Positions 23,234 through 34,991 of a DNA stretch of 64,000 nucleotides are shown in pieces. The notes under the pieces are model-generated. The model was given only the letters and a program-made list of their open reading frames with translations, ran no database searches and was not told the DNA's origin. The stretch lies in contig CM059625.1 in the NCBI GenBank assembly GCA_030435675.1, forward strand, positions 17,608,001 to 17,672,000. Reading direction: 5' to 3'. A program made the position numbers and the translations under genes. Each line of letters begins with the position of its first letter. Position 1 is the stretch's first letter. Origin of the DNA: Steinernema hermaphroditum (taxonomy: Eukaryota > Nematoda > Chromadorea > Rhabditida > Steinernematidae).

Positions 23234-25247
23234 AAATTTCTATTTTTCACATACTGGGTATATAACTCGGGTCAGTTTTCCTATTTTCTACGTTTCACAC
23301 ACAATATCAATGGTACATGGTTTCTGATCGGAGGAAACGTTGTTCCTTCCTATCCTTTTGTATCATCTCATTTCCTGTCCAGCTGAGTGCTTGAATTCAT
23401 AAAGCAGCATGTCAGTTTTCTTGCACGAAATGTAACTGAAGATCAACTCAATTGTCGATAATACATACTCATATCCGTGAATGGTATAAAATGAAAGTAT
23501 CAAATATACATTTTGTTACACATTTCACGCAATTAATGGCAGCACTCGTATCAGCTATTACGTACTGGTTCACGTTCGGTCACAGATCAGGTGTTAAGTG
23601 CTTGGCGAAGGGCGAACCACGAGACTGCCATCCATTAATCAATGTTCTTCGTGGGAAACTGCGTAAGCCAATCTAAGAAGAATCAAAGCCTGGGATGTGA
23701 AAAAACGAAGGGTACTGCTATGTGGATCGGACAGTGTGAATTCGCGTGAGTACTACAATTATACCGTTAAGGCGATAGAATGTATAAAAACGATTACATG
23801 AACACATTAAATAAACACATGGATGCCCGTTAAAGTTTCACGCATTCATATGCGCCTATCTTCGACAATGTTACTTTTAGTTTTTGATTATCGAATTGTT
23901 TCTAACATGTTTTATATTTGTATGCAAATTGTTATCGTCACGGGGAACATTCTAGGTAGTACTGTCCTGTCTGTCCACATTCAATGGAGTAATTAAGCGC
24001 TGTTGATGCACCGTAAAGATAATAGCAATTTAATAATATGTGGTATTAAATGGCACCTACAACTCGACTCGACCCAGCTTTAAAGGACGATTTTAATGTT
24101 TTTTTTTGTATTTGAATTGAAGATACGAAACATAAAATGGATGAACAATACCACAACGTTATAAGAGAGTTGTAATAGAAAACGATTCGGCCCACATAAC
24201 TGTGATAATGTTGCAAGAAGCAGTCCCTGTTATTTCACACAAACTTTTCGGGTGACTAAAAACACCTTCTCAATGCGGTCTAATCCAAAGACGGCATCCG
24301 TGCAGATTATGTGAACCGTATAGCAGTATAGCAGTACATGTTAACGCACATTCAGTCGGCACGCTTTGTTCGTTGCAGTTTAAATGGCTTCTTTTTGGTA
24401 CTGTGTTGTATGCCGATAGGGGCAGTACACGGTCAGAGAGGAGAAAGGTGAAACCGTGATGGCCAGATCAAGTCGTCTCGAAAATGACCCTCATCACCCC
24501 TGCCCAAGCTTTCCACATCATTAAAATAAAGCAATTATATAACCACGACGCCCTGAATTAAACAGTACGTGGTCATACTAGGATTGTGGGTTATTCTTAA
24601 GCGCTAAGTGACAAATGCCGTTTTCAACGTTTTTGCACAGATAGCACACTATCCAACAGAACAGTTCGATTCTGTTCTATTCATAGGTGAGTCCATCGCA
24701 TGCTTCGTAACAATGGGGTGTGAACGACACGTGTATTGCGCATGTTCTCAGATTTCGTCAGTCGTTTCGTCCGCGTTTATTTATAATCCCTTTTATAACT
24801 GCCACCAGATGCAAATCGGCCCCATTTTTTACAGTTTAACATGATGTCACTGACAGGTCGAGGAAGTCAGCGCAATTCGGCGGACTGCCTTTCGCTGATG
24901 TGCGCTCTTGTGTTCAGCGTTGGGCCCTGCGCGGAAGCGCGCCTCTTCTTTATTGTATGTCGTCGCCAAACACAATTTGGGTCATTTCGCGACGGTGGTA
25001 GCTATCACACTTCGAAGTCGCTGATCAATACAAACATTCTGACTCATTCACGATTTCGTCCAACTCGTGGTTTCGCTCCCTTCTCCAAAGCTCATTTCGT
25101 GATCTCATGTTGAACGTTTTACATAAAAAAAATCTCAATGTCCAATTATCGGAAATGTAGCAAACAAAGCGCGTCGGATTTGATGAATTCGCGTGTAACG
25201 TGATCGTTTGAAATTAATGAAATCTAGACTTTCAGAACCAACGAGTC
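23234..25247. other. Intergenic stretch between Shal and calpain
   Basis: AT-rich, with no supported coding exon. An AATAAA at about 23810 could end the Shal transcript with a 3' UTR near 0.6 kb. Frames at 24608-25113 have no splice support or recognisable motif. An acceptor-like TTTCAG lies at about 25230, just upstream of the calpain ATG. Confidence 0.4.
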
Positions 25248-28131
25248 ATGTCCGACGAGGAGAACTATGATGAGTATGGTGGAAATGACGACTACAACGA
25301 AGAGGGAGGCGACGACTATTACGCGGAACCCGAAGAAGAGGCGTATGAGGAAGATCCTCCCGAAGAACAGTACTACGAAGAGCCCGAACCTGAAGCCGAA
25401 CCAGAGCAGGAAGAAGACTATGAAGAGGGTGGCGAAGAAGGTGAAGTCCACCCGTACAATGACTATGGAGAGCAGGAATCTCATCGCTTTGGCAATTATG
25501 ACGAAAACTACGGACAGGAAAGCAACGAATACAACAACGATTACAGTTACAATAATTCCTATAACCAGGATGTAAGGAATACCTATTTTTCATAGTATAC
25601 TGGTCTTTGTAGAATGACGAAACCTACGGACAGGGCTACATGGCAAGGAACTATGCCGATGACGAACAGGAACACTCTGGTAGTGGAGGAGGCGGCTTCA
25701 ACATGGCAAGCATGTTCGGAAGTAACCTGTGGTCTATTCTGCATCTAATTCATCTTTTCATACAGATGCTCTTGGAGAACTAGGAGGTGGAAATATGGAG
25801 GGACTTCTGGGGAAAATAAAGGACATCGCAGCTGGTGGAGGAGGTATGAGTTGGTTCCCAAAGACTAGTTCACTCGCTGCCCCCAGGAATCAGTAACATC
25901 ATGGCGAGCGGGGGAGTGGAGGATATGGTGGGCAATCTTATCGGTAACGCCGCTCACAAATTCTTCGGCATTAACCCCGAAACTGGGCGAATCATTGGCG
26001 CCATCGCTGGAAACGTTATTTTTAATATGGGCGGAAAAAACAACTCCCTTGGAAACATCGGCAAAATGGTCCTCGAAAACATTATCACTGGAAAGTATAA
26101 GAGAAAGGTAAAATAAGCATTATAGCATCGACGTATGTCTTAGGTTGCTCCATTTATCTCTCCCACTCCCGGAGTTCCATCATTCGGCCTCGACTTCTAC
26201 ACTGAACGCGATCGATGCATTCAGAACAAAACACTTTTCGAAGACCCAGAATTCCCTGCCAGCGACTCAAGTATATATTTCAGCAAGAGACCTAACCACT
26301 CCATCGAATGGATGAGACCAGGAGTAAGTTTTCTAATAACTACCAGAATTTTCGTTGAACTAGTGTTGTATGTTTCTCTTTAGAAAAATTTATCATCGAT
26401 AACTGGTTATATTACTGTGATTTCAGGAAATCGTTCATGACCCTCAGCTGATCGTCTCAGGCCAGTCGCGTTTCGATGTTGTCCAGGGAGCACTTGGTGA
26501 TTGCTGGCTTCTGGCCGCTGTCGCCAATCTCACTCTCCGAGATGAACTGTTTTATCGAGTCGTACCACCGGATCAAAGTTTCACAGAAAACTACGCTGGA
26601 ATTTTCCATTTCCAATTTTGGCGTTATGGAAAATGGGTTGATGTTGTAATCGATGATCGCCTTCCAACACGCAATGGTCAATTGATATATATGCACTCTG
26701 CTGATCATCAAGAGTTTTGGAGTGCCCTACTCGAGAAGGCCTATGCTAAGCTGTATGGATCTTATGAGACGCTGAAGGGAGGAGCAACTTCTGAAGCCCT
26801 CGAAGACTTTACCGGTGGGCTCATCGAATATTATGATTTACATGAAAAGAATAGTATGCCGAAAACCCAGCTACTCGCAACGATGGTGCGAGGTTTCCAA
26901 ATGGGATCGATGTTCGGATGCAGCATCGATGTGAGCAATTCTATTTCTTCGAATTAAATTAGCAATTCCGTTTTGTCTTTAGGCTGACCCCAACGTTACC
27001 GAAGCCCGTCAATCGAATGGCCTTGTAAAAGGACACGCATACAGTATCACTGCTTTGCACACTGTCCACGGGCCCTATGGAGAGGTGGCTCTACTAAGAA
27101 TCCGCAATCCCTGGGGTAACGAACAAGAGTGGAACGGTCCTTGGAGTGATGGATCAAGTGAATGGTACTCGCTGTCGGAGGAACAGCGACACGACATGAA
27201 GGTCGTTTTCGAGCATGACGGAGAGTTCTGGTGAGTTAACTACCGCGAACCAAATTTGAGTGTTAGAAAACATGCGTAGATCAGCTTCCAAATTCGTAGG
27301 TTCGCTTTCGCTTCGCACCTCTAATCTGCGAGTCGCCCTCACACAATCAGCAGTAGCATAAAAGTGTTCGGTTGTTAATATGAGGAATCCCAAAAGATCA
27401 CAAAAATTCAACAACAGCATATCTTCAGGATGTCATTTGATGACTTCATTCGCGAATTCGAACGCATGGAGGTCTGCAATCTTGGCGCTGAAGTCATGAA
27501 CGAAATTTACGAAATGACAGGTGTCGCTCCTGATACGTCAAACACTCCTTCTTGGGAGAGCTATGCTTTGGATGGACAATGGAAGTCGTCGTTTGGAACG
27601 GCAGGCGGTTGCCGCAATTTCATCGGTATGCATTTATCGTAACACATTCAGGCCGCCAAACGTTCATATCTTATTATGTGCACCTTTCAGAAACGTTCCC
27701 CAACAACCCACAGTTCGCCATGAACCTCAAACCATCGCAACAGACTGTCGACCACGACGGTATGATGACAGTTATTGTTGCCGTACTTCAGAAGTACCGA
27801 CGTGAGCTGCGTAATCAAGGATTGGACAGTTTGCCTATCGGCATTGCCATCTACGAAGGTGATCAGTATGTATCACGAAAGTTGGATCGCCACTACATCG
27901 AGTCTCATAAAACATTCGCGAAAACTGGAACCTTTATCAACTCGCGTGAAGTGAGCGTCAGATTCCGTGCACCAGCTGGCTCGCAGGTCGTCATTCCTTC
28001 TACATTCGAACCCAATGAAGACGCGGACTTCTTGATTAGAGTATTCGCTAATGGAAACTTGCAAGTGACGTAAGCTTATCTCCTCTTATTTTTGATTTTT
28101 ACGTAATATTGCTTTCAGCGATCTACAATGA
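25248..28131 (+). CDS. clp-1: Atypical calpain (calcium-dependent cysteine protease, no EF-hand domain)
   Basis: Exons 25248-25571, 25613-25721, 25766-25843, 25887-26107, 26144-26323, 26427-26930, 26983-27230, 27429-27625, 27691-28069 and 28119-28131; 750 aa. Residues 1-125 are strikingly acidic and Tyr-rich, followed by a Gly-rich hydrophobic region ([19 protein letters not shown]) like the N-terminus of nematode CLP-1. The protease core has the full triad: Cys in [11 protein letters not shown] (about 330), His in VKGHAYSI (about 490) and Asn in LRIRNPWG (about 514). A C2-like domain III follows, and the protein ends TDLQ without a penta-EF-hand domain, as in most nematode calpains. It performs limited intracellular proteolysis, in muscle or neurons in related worms. 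The clp-1 assignment within the calpain family is a best guess from the N-terminus. Confidence 0.95.
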
Positions 28132-28260
28132 ACTAGAAAACAAAGGAAACTGTATTTACATTAATAACATGTTTAATTATCGAAACGATATCCTCTTTTT
28201 GATAAAACATCTTTTAGGAACTGTATTTGTGCGGTTTCCTGAGCATTCATGGTTGGGATG

Positions 28261-29024
28261 TTAACCTGAAATTGGTAAACGAAATAAAAGGGTACTAAAA
28301 GGAAAGCACAACTCCTACCAATGTTAACACATTACCAGCTTGGAGATCAAGAATGTCTTCAGGTTCTTCGGGTTCTAGCCGACATCTAAGACTAGGCTTG
28401 CTTATGATTAGGGAAGCATAAAACTTCAAGTGGGAATCTTTGTTTGTGAGCGGATATTGGGCGATTCCTTCATCATGCACCTGTAAGCAACGAAGTTTAC
28501 ATTGTGTAGACCACTTTCAAAGCTGCTGTTACGGTTGTGGTTAAGGTTATCAGCTACCAAAATGCGATAGGCGGCGAAATAGGACACACCCTTTTCAGGC
28601 TAAATTTTGGGCGCCTTTGCGAATTTAACCGTTTTGATTTGAGCATGTGTAAATAGGCATGGACACAAATTTGATAATGGACAAATGCAATAGAGTATGA
28701 CAATCAGTTGTATCTAAATGCTGACATACGTTTATGCTTCCATCATATTCCCATTTGCTGTCCCAGTTGTTTACGAATGCGAGCACGTTGCTCACGTCAA
28801 CTTCAGGAAGTGTCGGCCTGATGAGCCTGGTCGAAACGTCCTTTTGACGCGCTCCCGCAGGGTGATACATTCGGGGATGCACTCGGTTAGAACCAATCAC
28901 TCTGAAAAAAAGTTTACTGCTCAACACAAGTAACCGAAAATATTCGTTATCACCGGGATGGATCGATAACAAGAGAGCACAGTGACACTTGCGAAGTATC
29001 AACAGTCGCAATCGCGGAACGCAT
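28261..29024 (-). CDS. Conserved-looking small protein, family not recognised
   Basis: Minus-strand exons 29024-28954, 28901-28730, 28599-28558, 28480-28336 and 28265-28261 close to 144 aa. All introns are short GT-AG types, including a 42-nt micro-exon coding PEKGVSYFAAYRIL. Landmarks are PRMYHPAGARQKD, IRPTLPEVDVSNVLAFVNNW, KWEYDGSIN and a Pro/Glu tail CRLEPEEPEDILDLQAG. There is no signal peptide or membrane helix. Composition and splicing say it is a real gene, but I cannot name a family. If the last intron is retained, the end becomes a hydrophobic NVLTLVGVVLSF. The start was chosen at the first ATG that opens the frame (MRSAIATVD). Its 3' end converges on the calpain gene. Confidence 0.6.
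28283..28288 (+). terminator. Poly(A) signal candidate for calpain
   Basis: An AATAAA on the plus strand lies about 150 bases past the calpain stop. It falls beyond the stop codon (28261) of the convergent minus-strand gene, so the two transcripts would overlap tail to tail. Confidence 0.45.
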
Positions 29025-30430
29025 GGCCGAACGATTGGCGAAGAGATGAGAGGTCAGTCGGCGAGCCAACTAATTATGCCATAAACTTTGAAATTGGCTA
29101 CTATTGCTGCGAGCGTTTTTGGAAGAAGTCACACTCGCACGGCCGATGTAAATGAACACTAAACAAATAGATTGAGTGCGAGCGGAAGGACGTGGGGCGA
29201 GTGAAACTTGCAGAAAAACGAAAGAGTTGGTATCGTAAAATCGGACGATAAGTAGTGCACAACGACTTCGGCGAAAGACGCCCCCGCTATCCCTCCTGGT
29301 TGTGACTCAGACGAGTGTGAACGAAGCTCACAAGGCGATTTCGACGGGGCATTAACACATCAAAAGCAGCTCAAACGGATTGCGTTATCGCCGAGTACTA
29401 TGCGCGGTTGGGAACGAGTAGGGTGTCAGAATGAGCGTCGCCGCCTGAAACCGGCTTCAGTAAGAGTGCAAACAGAAATTTCAGCCATAGGAGAAGCGAA
29501 CCGTCTGCAGGTCCAGGGCACCCCAAGTTGACATTTCCGTTGTCATTATGGGTTTGCAAACAATACTGCCCGTTTGCGCAATTGATGTTCTCCTTTTAAT
29601 GGCGTGCGACCAAAAAACGCCGTAATACTTGATGGATTTTTGAATAGATCCAATTAAGATTTTAAAGTGGCGTTGGCTACAATGATTTTCAGTTTCGTTC
29701 ACGTTCCTTAATTGAATCAGTGGAGGAAATAAGCGCTCAAACTTGTTTTGCAAAAAATACCCAACGATGCTTGAATGATGTTGCGAAACTCCTTGCATGG
29801 TAGAAGACAGCATGTAACGTTGTGATTGACACCTTCACACCCTGTTATTTGGTTATTCATAATGTGTTGTACGTTATGTGTTTTTTTACAATAGACACAG
29901 CTAAACGCACGACAAACGTCTTTAAAAGTAGGCACACGAATTGTGAAAATGGATCCTGATATAGCACTGTTGTGGTTGCTTCGTACTCGCTTGAAACAAC
30001 CCCTTCTTGATTGATGCCTTTGACACCTATGTATATCAACGAGATAAGAGGTCACTTTGAAATGAACCAATTAACGGGAACGCATGACGGTCATTTAGGT
30101 AAGTTCTTGATCAGCATATTCTAAAATGCACACTGACCGCGAAACAAAGGCGATGGGCGATGGTAAAGCGAAGTGCTGAAAGCGGATTTGCTTTTAGTGT
30201 AATTGGCAGCGTTTTGAAATGCAGGCTCACTAAAATCGTCAGGGTGAAAATGCCCCGTGGAAATTTGGGCGACAATGTACAATTAATTACAACAGACATT
30301 ATTTTCTAGAGTGTTTGTCAATCTCGATACATCAAAGCTAGATAAAACCAACTTCTTTTTTATCACAGATGTGCAAACAGTTGACGGAATACGATCAACA
30401 AAACCGTATCATAACCCTTCTAGCATAATG
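29025..30430. other. Intergenic stretch upstream of the 144-aa gene and downstream of QNG1
   Basis: The first 450 bases are GC-richer and probably promoter of the minus-strand gene ending at 28261. Minus-strand frames of about 110 aa at 29481-30070 overlap each other in different phases and show no motif or consistent splicing. No RNA gene is seen. Confidence 0.4.
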
Positions 30431-32145
30431 TCAATAGTAAATGCACCGAACGAGGTGGAATGGCACGGCCTTTTCAACCGGCTCTGGATCCTTTCGGCGA
30501 AGGCACCATAAATAGAAGTCAACGTCAGTGGCAGTGACCTGCGGCAATCCTTTTGCTTCGTCATCGGCCGTCCGTAATGCTCTGATCTCTTGGACGATTT
30601 GCTGCAATTTCATATTGAATGTATTGATAAATAGCGGAGCACCCTACATCACAACAATAGATTGACATGCCGCGGATTTGTGCTTCAAAGGGATGCCCCA
30701 ACTCCATAACTTGATAAGTCCACAAGTAGTCTCGAAGTGGTTTGGAGTATTCGAGCGCTTGAAAATAGCACAGAACCTGTGGCACACGATAGTCGGCAAA
30801 CATAGTCAGCTGATCGATGTCGGTGAAGTTGGCGGCTTCATCTTTTGAACTCAAACACTGGTAGGTGTCCGCCACCAGGATTTGCGCTCGTTTGATAAAG
30901 AGAACTGAAACATTGTGAGGTAAGTGTTGACGAGAAGCCATACTATGCGCTCCACAAAGGAAATTTGTTTCTGTTTGAAATGGCGGTAGCCATCATGTTG
31001 TTTCAGGAAGCTCATATTTGGATTACTGAATAACCACATGCAAACGTTAACAATGATGGCAATTCTGTTTTATATTGAAACGAACCTGTCTTGTTCTTAT
31101 ATGTCGATACATCACGAAAGCTCTTGAAGTTGTCCAAAATGAGTTGAACCAGCTTCATTGCACTTCTGTCGCATTGCTTGATACAGTTATAGAACGACCC
31201 ACCAAATTTCTAAAAGTTGTGTTGATCGTACTGTAAACATTCAGATTATCGGCATGAGTCTCGTGTCAGTTTGATGTCAGTAAGCGACAGCTACAAAATG
31301 ATAACAGCATGGCCTGATTACGTCTCATTTTCATTAAACCTTTAAACGTATTTCTTTGGATTATTATACCTGGCATGTGAACCTCGATCAAAGTCCATCA
31401 CGTCACGCGCTTTAAAAAGAGGTATTAGGTACCGTGTGAGCGACACTAAACACAGCTGTCGACGATGAGCTTCGAACCAAATTAGCTACAAACCACCAAA
31501 AGACGGAAATCAGTATTTATTACCTCAATCAGTACTCGCCCGGCGTCATTGAGTACGGCCGCCCTAAGCTCCGGAAGCGGAATGCATGTTCCATTGTCTG
31601 CGCGGAAGATGTGTTTGACTTGTTCGACAGTGACGTCTCTCATGAACTCTGCAGACGTGATCGGAACACCTTCGTGAAGGGCTCGGTTAATGCAAGCCGC
31701 AGCAGCATTGTAGCCCGTTTCCCTCTTGCCTTTCCAGGTGACCTCGAATTTGGGCTCTGGCTTGATGGAATTCGGATTCGTCCAAAATGAAAAGTTTATG
31801 CTGTCCATGACAAAAATCCTGAAAAAGTGCGCAATAACAAGAGAACACAGAACATTATTACCAGTCTATGCACTCTTCCTTGGAGCCATCGGGATGAACG
31901 GCGCTTGCTTTGAAGTTGCTGCTGCCAAGTGCATCGCTTTTAAGTTCATCATAGATCTGCAATTTCACGATGTTCACATTAGAATGCTACGGCACGTGCA
32001 CTACCATTTTAGCAACCCTCTTCACTCCAGCCGTCTTCGCTGTTACATCTTCGGCAACTGAGGCAATGTACACTCCTGCATCACGAGGCCACAGTGCATC
32101 CTTAAAGTCATACAATGGCTCCATGCTGTTCTGCGCTCTCGCCAT
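30431..32145 (-). CDS. QNG1: Queuosine 5'-phosphate N-glycosylase/hydrolase (queuosine salvage protein, DUF2419)
   Basis: Minus-strand exons 32145-32005, 31956-31862, 31818-31524, 31209-31086, 30904-30648 and 30601-30431 give 360 aa (human QNG1, formerly C9orf64, is 341). The family releases queuine from queuosine nucleotides so it can be re-inserted into tRNA wobble positions. Conserved stretches in order: DSINFSFW, NRALHEGVPITSAEF, EKFGGSFYNC, FIKRAQILVADTYQC, LTMFADYRVPQVL, AQIRGMSIYCCD, FYLW and the C-terminal VPFHLVRCIYY, which ends like the human protein. The KRAQILVAD and TMFADYR motifs line the active site of the family. The start at MARAQNSMEPL is the first ATG that fits family length; the frame is open further to 32244. 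It is head-to-head with the NCOA4-like gene. Confidence 0.95.
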
Positions 32146-32922
32146 AGTTGCGCTGTTGCAATAGCTGAAATGAAGTATGCGCAAATTTGGGCGCTCGGCT
32201 AAGCGAAGTGAACATCCGGCTATTCGACGCCAAGTTTGCATCACCGGCTTAGTGCTGCTAGTATTCGCGCCATTTCACGGCGAGAACGCCAGATCGGATG
32301 ACGCAATCGCTGCGCGCGAATGCGATTGATTTTTGTGATTGACAGAGAAGTACTCTTAGAATCATGCACTTTCTGAGGGGCCAGACATGAGAAGATCAGA
32401 GGTGGGCGCGGGTAGTTGCCGTCTGCGATGGCGCGTCGTCGACTCTGCTCTCCGCTGCTGCATTGGGCTGCTGCTCTGTAGTGATAGTCAGCCTTTAGCA
32501 CATGCGTGTGTGCGGTCCAGGCACATACATATAGACTCCTATGGAATGGCGCCAGCCCAGCCGCGAGCAGCTGTTTCGGCGGGCCGATCGACCGACCGTT
32601 CGTCGGCCGCCAGCAAATCGAACCGATGGCGGCGTTCGAAACCGCTCAATTGGCGTACATCGCAGGTTAAACGTGGCTCCACGACATATTGGTGATCGCC
32701 TCAGTTGTGAGGGACAGATGCGAGTTTCCTTTACGTGCAATGTTGCAGACGTGCGTTCCTCAACGCGCACCACGATGATTTTTGTTTTTTGGACGGATGT
32801 CCGAAACGAAGTGACCACTGCGGGTTGCTTATCTCCACTGCACCTCCCCGTTTGCTACTCTCGCGATGCTTTCGCTGCGATAAAACTGACCACTTGCATA
32901 TTTGCCCTTCTTTCAGCACAGC
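32146..32922. promoter_or_regulatory. Divergent promoter region between QNG1 and the NCOA4-like gene
   Basis: About 780 bases separate the two start codons, which point away from each other. The stretch is GC- and CpG-richer than its surroundings. It contains open frames in several phases, none with family resemblance, as expected of a CpG-rich promoter with 5' UTR. A splice acceptor (CTTTCAG, ending 32916) lies six bases before the NCOA4-like ATG, so that gene probably has a noncoding first exon in here. Confidence 0.45.
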
Positions 32923-34991
32923 ATGTCGTTCTGCGAACATTCGCCGACGAAATCTACGCTCGAACATGGGCTTCGGCAGAAGCTAACTATGATGGAGAAC
33001 ACATCGGCCCGGCTCTCTTCGATCCGCGCTCAGCTGCGCAGCAACTCCGATCAGGTGCGCAAGGACATTGGCAACTGTGTTAGCCAGTACCTTTCCTGTA
33101 TTCGCAATCGTGAGCAAGAACTCATTAATGAACTCGAAACAATCGTTCTCCACAAGGAACGCAAACTGTCCGAACAACAGGAACAGCTGAATGTCGCAAT
33201 CGGTAAGCCACCGCCACCATGTTTCATTTCTTATCAGAACGGTTTGTATAGGTGCTTGCCAGCAGGCTCTGGAGTGTGTGATGCGTAGTAACAAAAATGA
33301 CGGTATCAGCATGCAGGAGATGCTCTTCAGGTAACTTTTGTTTTTATAGTGGAATCCGCAAAATTTTATTCTTTCCAATCATTTTTATGTTCAATGCGAT
33401 AGCGGTTCAAAGTCCAAGTAAATAGTACGTGCACTGACATGTTTTTTTCAGACATGATTTACGGTCGCCATAATCCTATCATACGGTATCATCTGATATG
33501 AAGCGTTGTAGGCAACTGTCGCGATATTACCACATTTCGGCCAGCTATGACTTGCTAGGACTGCACTTCTGTTGCACTTAGACATAAAAAAACTTTGCCC
33601 TTTTCTACCGCCAGACACAGTGATCAATTGATTACAGCGCGCTTTGCAGGATGAACGCCATCGACTTGAGTGCTCGGGAGACTCCGCAAGTCATGTTCGA
33701 AGCCGATCATTCGAGCATGCGCAAAGCGATTAATGACTTTGGAAAGGTCAAGCTCGACCATCAGTATCGTGTCATGGAGAGCCTTCCAAACGACATCGAG
33801 GAGTACGACGACGGCGACACGCTTGCCCACAAGTCCGTTATGGCTATGACTCACTCGCGCATTCCTGCCAATGCCCATAAGAACAGCAATTCCGTCAACA
33901 CTGATGACTTGCCCCATTGGCTGGGCCACCTTCACCTGAAGAGCCCTGAGTTGTACGACGACTTTGAAGTCATTAGGGTAAGATACAATTTATATGTAAC
34001 GCAGTTACACTTTGTTTAATTTCAGAACCGCACCGTCTCAATGGGTTCATCGATTGAAATTCTCCCTAAGCAGGATGCCGAGTGCGAGTTTTTCTCGTCT
34101 CATTTCAACGAGGTGAGTGAAGGAGTGGTTCCAACGTTTTTAGTGTCCACTCCTTTTAGTTGAAGAAGCGTCCTATTGATTTCTGGTTAAAACAGGAGTC
34201 TGTCGTCGAGCCGCCCACCACAGAATCTATTTTTGCACGACCCATGGAACACTGGCTGAGCTCCAGCAACGACAAGGACAACCAACTGCGCTTCGGTCTC
34301 AAGTCGCACCGTTCGGTATTTTGCGTCGTCGTTCCTTGTTCATATTTGTGTCTTGTAGACTGACGATTGCAGTATGAAGACAGATGATATGAAGGACGAG
34401 CCGGCGAACTCGAAGAAACGTCGTCTAGCATGCGCGAACGACGAACCCGGCAGGTAAGCTCCTAACAAGACCCGAGCATAAACCAGCTTCCGCGTGCTCA
34501 TCGATCACAGTGTGAATGTGCATCTTTAGCGATAAGATCGAGTACGACTTTGGCAACGTTATCAAAGGAATTCAGAAGTCCAGCGATTCCGAATGGCTGA
34601 TGAACACAAAGGAATCATCGAGCGAGACGACTTCTGAATACTCGCCCATCTTTAAGAACATCTACGTCAAACAGACCACTTCCGACGACTCGTGCGAAGT
34701 GCCCGCCAAACAGGTTTGTGCAACGTTTCCCACGCCATTCATGTGTTTACATTTTAGAAACGTGTGTGGTACCCGACTGTTGGAAATCCAAACAAAGAGA
34801 GTACTTGGAATAACGGTGATATGTCTCAGTGGCTGATGAAAGATCCGAAGGCGAAGACGGATATGCCTATTAATCAAATGGCTCAAAATGTTGCTGTTTG
34901 GGAGTCGGTAATTGGCTGGCAGAAAATTCTCGAGAAGATCCATGCGAGCGGTGAAAACGAGTGGCTTCTCCCATCATCTCGTGTGTTGTAA
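32923..34991 (+). CDS. NCOA4: NCOA4-like protein (ARA70 domain; candidate ferritinophagy receptor)
   Basis: Exons 32923-33202, 33252-33330, 33650-33977, 34026-34112, 34160-34315, 34359-34453, 34530-34713 and 34758-34991; 480 aa (human NCOA4 is 614). The N-terminal coiled coil (IRAQLRSNSDQVRKDIGNCV, YLSCIRNREQEL) and the block PQVMFEADHSSMRKAINDFG match the ARA70 domain; human reads VLLFEADTITLRQTITTFG. Downstream comes the family's signature series of short W-L motifs: PHWLGHL, DFWLKQE, EHWLSSS, SEWLMNT, SQWLMKD and NEWLLPS. NCOA4 binds ferritin and delivers it to autophagosomes; it was first described as a nuclear-receptor coactivator. The human iron-sensing cysteines cannot be placed with confidence. 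A KKRR patch in the middle could be a nuclear signal. AATAAA follows at 35059. Confidence 0.85.

Noticed and set aside
25224..25593. Two minus-strand frames (86 and 115 aa) opposite the calpain N-terminus
   Set aside because: They are mirror products of the highly repetitive acidic GAA/GAC codons of the calpain start; the plus frame has family support and correct splicing.
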